From assembly GCF_003389455.1 (NCBI RefSeq), contig NZ_QUAC01000145.1, positions 1 through 57,787 on the forward strand: 57,787 nt of DNA, read 5' to 3'. The position numbers and the translations under genes were made by a program. The notes beneath the pieces were generated by a model. It searched no databases. It saw only the letters and a program-made list of their open reading frames with translations, and was not told the origin of the DNA. This document shows, piece after piece, positions 54,959 to 57,787 of the stretch (positions are counted from its first letter, which is position 1; each line of letters begins with the position of its first letter). This DNA is from Streptomyces inhibens (GTDB taxonomy: Bacteria > Actinomycetota > Actinomycetes > Streptomycetales > Streptomycetaceae).

Positions 54959-57355
54959 TCAGCCTGCGGACAGTCGGGAGTCGGCCGGGTTCGACGCCGG
55001 CGTCTCCTGATGCTCTCCGGTTGCGCGGCCGGCTTGCTGGGCCGGGATCCGACGTACGCATTCGATGAGGTAGTCGCCGGTGTCCGGGTCGAGGGTGACG
55101 CCGTGGGTCTCGCTGCGGAAGCCGGGGAAGCGCCGGTCGAAGGATTCCAGGGCGGTCAGGTAGCGCAGCAGCGGGCCGTCGGGGGTGCCGGTGTTTTCGC
55201 CGGGCATCAGGACGGGGATGCCGGGCGGGGTGACGGTGACCATGGCGGCGGCCACCCGGTCGGCCGCGTCGGCCAGCCGTACGCGCTCGGTGCCACCGCG
55301 GATGAGGCGCTGGTAGCAAAGCTGGGGCGGGGTGACCGGCTCGGGCAGGTCCTGGAAGGCCGTATCGAGCAGCTCGACCAGGCGCGCCTCGCGCAGGTGG
55401 TCGTGCATCTCCTGGCACAGACCGCGCAGGGTCTGGCCGGTGTAGCGTTGCGGATGGGCGGCGACCAGCTCAGGCAGCAGGCGCTCCAGCGGTGCGTCCT
55501 GGTCGTAGAGCGTCTTGAAGTCCATCAAGGCGTCCAGCAGGGTTCCCCACTTGCCCTTGGTGATCCCCATGGAGAACAGGATGAGTGTGGTGTAGCTGTC
55601 GGTCTTCTCCACCACGATGTTCCTGGTGGCCAGATAGGCGGTGAGGACACGGGCGGGGATGCCCCGGTCGGCCATCTGCCCGGTGGCGTCGATGCCGGGG
55701 CAGGTGAGGGTGACCTTGACGGGGTCGAGCAGGCAGTAGCCCTCGGTCAGGCCGGTGAAGCCGTGCCAGTCGGCGTCGGGCTCCAACTGCCAGCAGGACG
55801 GTTCGGTGCGCAGCAGTTCGGCCGGCGCATCGGCGAAGGGCAGACACTCGCCAGTGTCCGGGTCGGTCACGGTCCCGGGCTGCCAGACACCGAAGAACCA
55901 GTCGGGCCGGTCGCCGGCGGCTGCGATGCGCCGGCCGACGCGTACGACCGTCTGGCGGAAGCGGATGGCCTCGGTCACCGCCTCGTCGATCAGCCAGCGG
56001 CCCTGCGGCCCGTCCATCATCGCGGTGGCCACGTCGAGGGAGGCGATCATCGGGTAGAGCGGCGAGGTGGTGCCGTGCATCATGAACGCCTCGTTGAACC
56101 GCTCGTGCTCCACCGGCGCTCGCGGCGCGGGCTTGACGTGCACCATCGCGCTCTGCGACAGCGCGGCCAGCAGCTTGTGGGTGGACTGGGTGGAAAAGAC
56201 GGTGGGGCGTTCGGGGCCGGGGAAGGTGTCGGGGCCCACCGCCATGCCGTAGCGCCCGGCGTAGAGGGGGTGGAAACGGGCGTAGGCGAACCAGGCTTCG
56301 TCGAAATGGAGCCGGGGCGTGCTGGGCGCGAGGGCCCGGGCGACCTGGAGGGCGTCGTAACACAGGCCGTCGTAGGTGGAGTTGGTCAGCACCGCGTACT
56401 GCGCCTCGGACGAGACCGCGCCCTGGGCCAGCGGGTTGCGGCTGATCCGGGAAGCGACCGACTGCGCCTGGATCTCGGAGGGCGGCAGGGGACCTGCCAG
56501 TCCGTAGCCGTTGCGGGTGGGGACCAGATAGACCGGCCGGGCTCCGGAGAGGACCAGGCCGTGCAGGACCGACTTGTGGCAGTTGCGGTCCACCAGCGCG
56601 ATCTCGTCGCGGGTGACGCTGAAGTGACCGACCATCCGGTCGCAGGTGGAGTCGCCGTGGAGTACGAAGTAGGTGCGGTCGGCGCCGAAGACGCGGGCGG
56701 CGTTGCGCTCCGCCGCGCCGACCGGGCCGGTGTGCTCGAACAGGGAACCGAGTTCCTCGACCGAGATCGACAGGTCGCTGCGCAGCAGCCGTTCCCCGAA
56801 GTAGTCGTGGAAGGCCCGGCCGACCGGGGATTTGAGGAAGGCGACACCGCCGGAGTGGGCAGGGGTGTGCCAGGAGTACTCGTGCGCGTGGTCGAAGCGG
56901 CGCAGCGCCTTGAAGAACGGCGGCAGCAGGTCCTGCTGGTAGGCGCGGGCGGCGCTGGCGATCCGTCCGGCGATGAAGGTCGGGGTGTCCTCCAGCGGCC
57001 AGATGTAGCCAATCACCGTCTCCGCCACCCACAGCGGCAGGTGTTCCAGGTCTTCGCCGGCCGTGGCCAGGAAGACCGGCAGATTCTGGAAGCGCCGCCC
57101 GATCTGGCGCAGCACTTCGGCACCGCCCGGCTCGCCACCGGTCTTGCCATCCTCCGGAAGATCCCAGTCCACCACGGCGGCGGCCAGGCCCGCCTCGGTA
57201 CGCAGCACCGCCTGGGCGTCGTCGCGCGTGGAGGCCCAGCGCACCTCGAAACCGGAGGTCTCCAACTCCCTGTGGATCCTGCGCAGTTGCTCGGCTCCTG
57301 TACCTCCGCTCTCCGGGAACTCGCGTACCGCGAACAGAACCGTCGCGTCTGTCAT
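54959..57355 (-). CDS. Orn/Lys/Arg decarboxylase with N-terminal receiver-like domain
   Basis: 798 residues, the size of inducible acid-stress decarboxylases (AdiA, LdcI, SpeF) that release CO2 from lysine, ornithine or arginine with PLP in the cytosol. The N-terminal CheY-like wing domain (about 1-130) includes [15 protein letters not shown] core: [20 protein letters not shown] (154-176), [50 protein letters not shown] (351-365) and the Schiff-base K394 in [15 protein letters not shown]-terminal domain ends [14 protein letters not shown] and a free tail. ATG 57353-57355 follows GAGGGG. Arg, Lys and Orn specificity cannot be told apart here. No antiporter gene adjoins. Confidence 0.9.
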   Translation of the reverse strand: MTDATVLFAVREFPESGGTGAEQLRRIHRELETSGFEVRWASTRDDAQAVLRTEAGLAAAVVDWDLPEDGKTGGEPGGAEVLRQIGRRFQNLPVFLATAGEDLEHLPLWVAETVIGYIWPLEDTPTFIAGRIASAARAYQQDLLPPFFKALRRFDHAHEYSWHTPAHSGGVAFLKSPVGRAFHDYFGERLLRSDLSISVEELGSLFEHTGPVGAAERNAARVFGADRTYFVLHGDSTCDRMVGHFSVTRDEIALVDRNCHKSVLHGLVLSGARPVYLVPTRNGYGLAGPLPPSEIQAQSVASRISRNPLAQGAVSSEAQYAVLTNSTYDGLCYDALQVARALAPSTPRLHFDEAWFAYARFHPLYAGRYGMAVGPDTFPGPERPTVFSTQSTHKLLAALSQSAMVHVKPAPRAPVEHERFNEAFMMHGTTSPLYPMIASLDVATAMMDGPQGRWLIDEAVTEAIRFRQTVVRVGRRIAAAGDRPDWFFGVWQPGTVTDPDTGECLPFADAPAELLRTEPSCWQLEPDADWHGFTGLTEGYCLLDPVKVTLTCPGIDATGQMADRGIPARVLTAYLATRNIVVEKTDSYTTLILFSMGITKGKWGTLLDALMDFKTLYDQDAPLERLLPELVAAHPQRYTGQTLRGLCQEMHDHLREARLVELLDTAFQDLPEPVTPPQLCYQRLIRGGTERVRLADAADRVAAAMVTVTPPGIPVLMPGENTGTPDGPLLRYLTALESFDRRFPGFRSETHGVTLDPDTGDYLIECVRRIPAQQAGRATGEHQETPASNPADSRLSAG

Positions 57356-57550
57356 AGTGCCCCTCTGCGCATGTCGGCGCATGGTCTGCCGGTCCGCACC
57401 ATGCGTGATGCCCGAGAGGCAACCGGAAGATCACCGGCAGCGACCCAGCGACCAGGTCGAAACCACCCCGATGAGGGAAACACCGAGCAAAAGGCTGCCG
57501 ATCCGGGTCGCATCACGCGCCGAAGAAAGCCGCAGTACCCAAGGGCCGGC

Positions 57551-57787
57551 CTGCGCTACCTCTCGGATGCCCCGCTGCGCCGGCGGGTGACCGCGGCCAC
57601 GAACAAGGTCGAGGCGTTCAACGGCTTCTCCCAGTGGATCGGCTTCGGCAACGGTGGCGTCATCACCGACAACGACCCCGTCGAGCAGGAGAAGACCGCG
57701 AAGTTCAATGCTCTGCTCACGAACGCGGTCATCTTCCACAACGCCCTGGACATCGCCGAGATCGTGCGCCGGCTCCAGGAGGAGGGC
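57551..57787 (+). mobile_element. Tn3-family transposase, C-terminal part, runs off the edge
   Basis: LRYLSDAPLRRRVTAATNKV, EAFNGFSQWIGFGNGGVITD, NDPVEQEKTAKFNALLTNAV and IFHNALDIAEIVRRLQEEG. The NKVExFNxF block with the catalytic Glu and the LLTNxxIFHN ending are those of Tn3-family transposases (DDE_Tnp_Tn3). The start of the open text at about 57540 is abrupt, so the N-terminal part is missing; the right end lies outside the window. It is oriented away from the decarboxylase. Confidence 0.8.

Noticed and set aside
54959..57434. A 650-residue open frame in another frame on the same strand as the decarboxylase
   Set aside because: Arg/Pro-rich shadow caused by high GC; the decarboxylase frame has all family motifs.

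Overview
The window is high-GC DNA with a strong G/C preference at third codon positions, GTG starts, AGGA/GAGG-type ribosome binding sites and protein families typical of Streptomyces or a close streptomycete relative: PASTA-less transmembrane Ser/Thr kinases, a large LuxR (LAL) regulator, a Tat-exported DUF4185 protein, Imm49, DUF6086, HelR and a TipA-like regulator. It reads like a chromosome-arm or other accessory region. Intact one-gene or two-gene modules are separated by many decayed genes (frameshifts, nonsense codons, truncated fragments) and by pieces of at least six kinds of transposase. I saw no tRNA, rRNA or CRISPR array.

Region by region. 1-5.0 kb: end of a cupin protein, a ruined lamin-tail-domain protein, a frameshifted membrane Ser/Thr kinase, a GNAT acetyltransferase and a ruined lipoprotein. 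5.0-11 kb: an SMP-30/gluconolactonase divergent from an Lrp/AsnC regulator, then a compact minus-strand operon (YheO/DauR-type regulator, PLP aminotransferase, ornithine-cyclodeaminase-like dehydrogenase) and an AraC regulator with a glyoxalase-fold gene killed by one stop codon. 11.4-16.8 kb: a UvrA-like double-ABC protein, remnants of a lasso-peptide asparagine-synthetase-like enzyme and of an HNH nuclease, then Imm49 and DUF6086 proteins. 16.8-18.7 kb: a short membrane-protein gene between imperfect inverted repeats. 19-28 kb: MFS exporter, quinone-reductase-like MDR with its AraC regulator, SgcJ-like protein divergent from a MarR regulator, remnants, and a uronate-dehydrogenase-like SDR. 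29-33 kb: DUF899 protein and an AraC regulator divergent from an MBL-fold hydrolase.

33.1-37.7 kb is the most coherent unit: a GT1 glycosyltransferase, a 19-bp motif just upstream of it that matches my memory of the rifamycin-associated element (RAE) at 17 of 19 positions, and downstream a HelR RNA-polymerase-protecting helicase. I read this as a rifamycin-inducible resistance cassette (Rgt-type antibiotic glycosylation plus RNA polymerase rescue). A truncated second glycosyltransferase lies on the far side of helR.

38-46.7 kb: PhoU-like remnant, 8-bp tandem repeat, intact paralogue of the first kinase, integrase and transposase scraps, hypothetical proteins, a TipA-like MerR regulator and a YciI-like protein. 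46.7-57.8 kb: LAL regulator, a secreted ricin-B lectin with an aerolysin-like C-terminal half, a Tat-exported DUF4185 protein (possible arabinan hydrolase), an epoxide hydrolase beside a ruined WYL regulator, a CheY-like/Orn-Lys-Arg decarboxylase, and the C-terminal end of a Tn3-family transposase running off the right edge.
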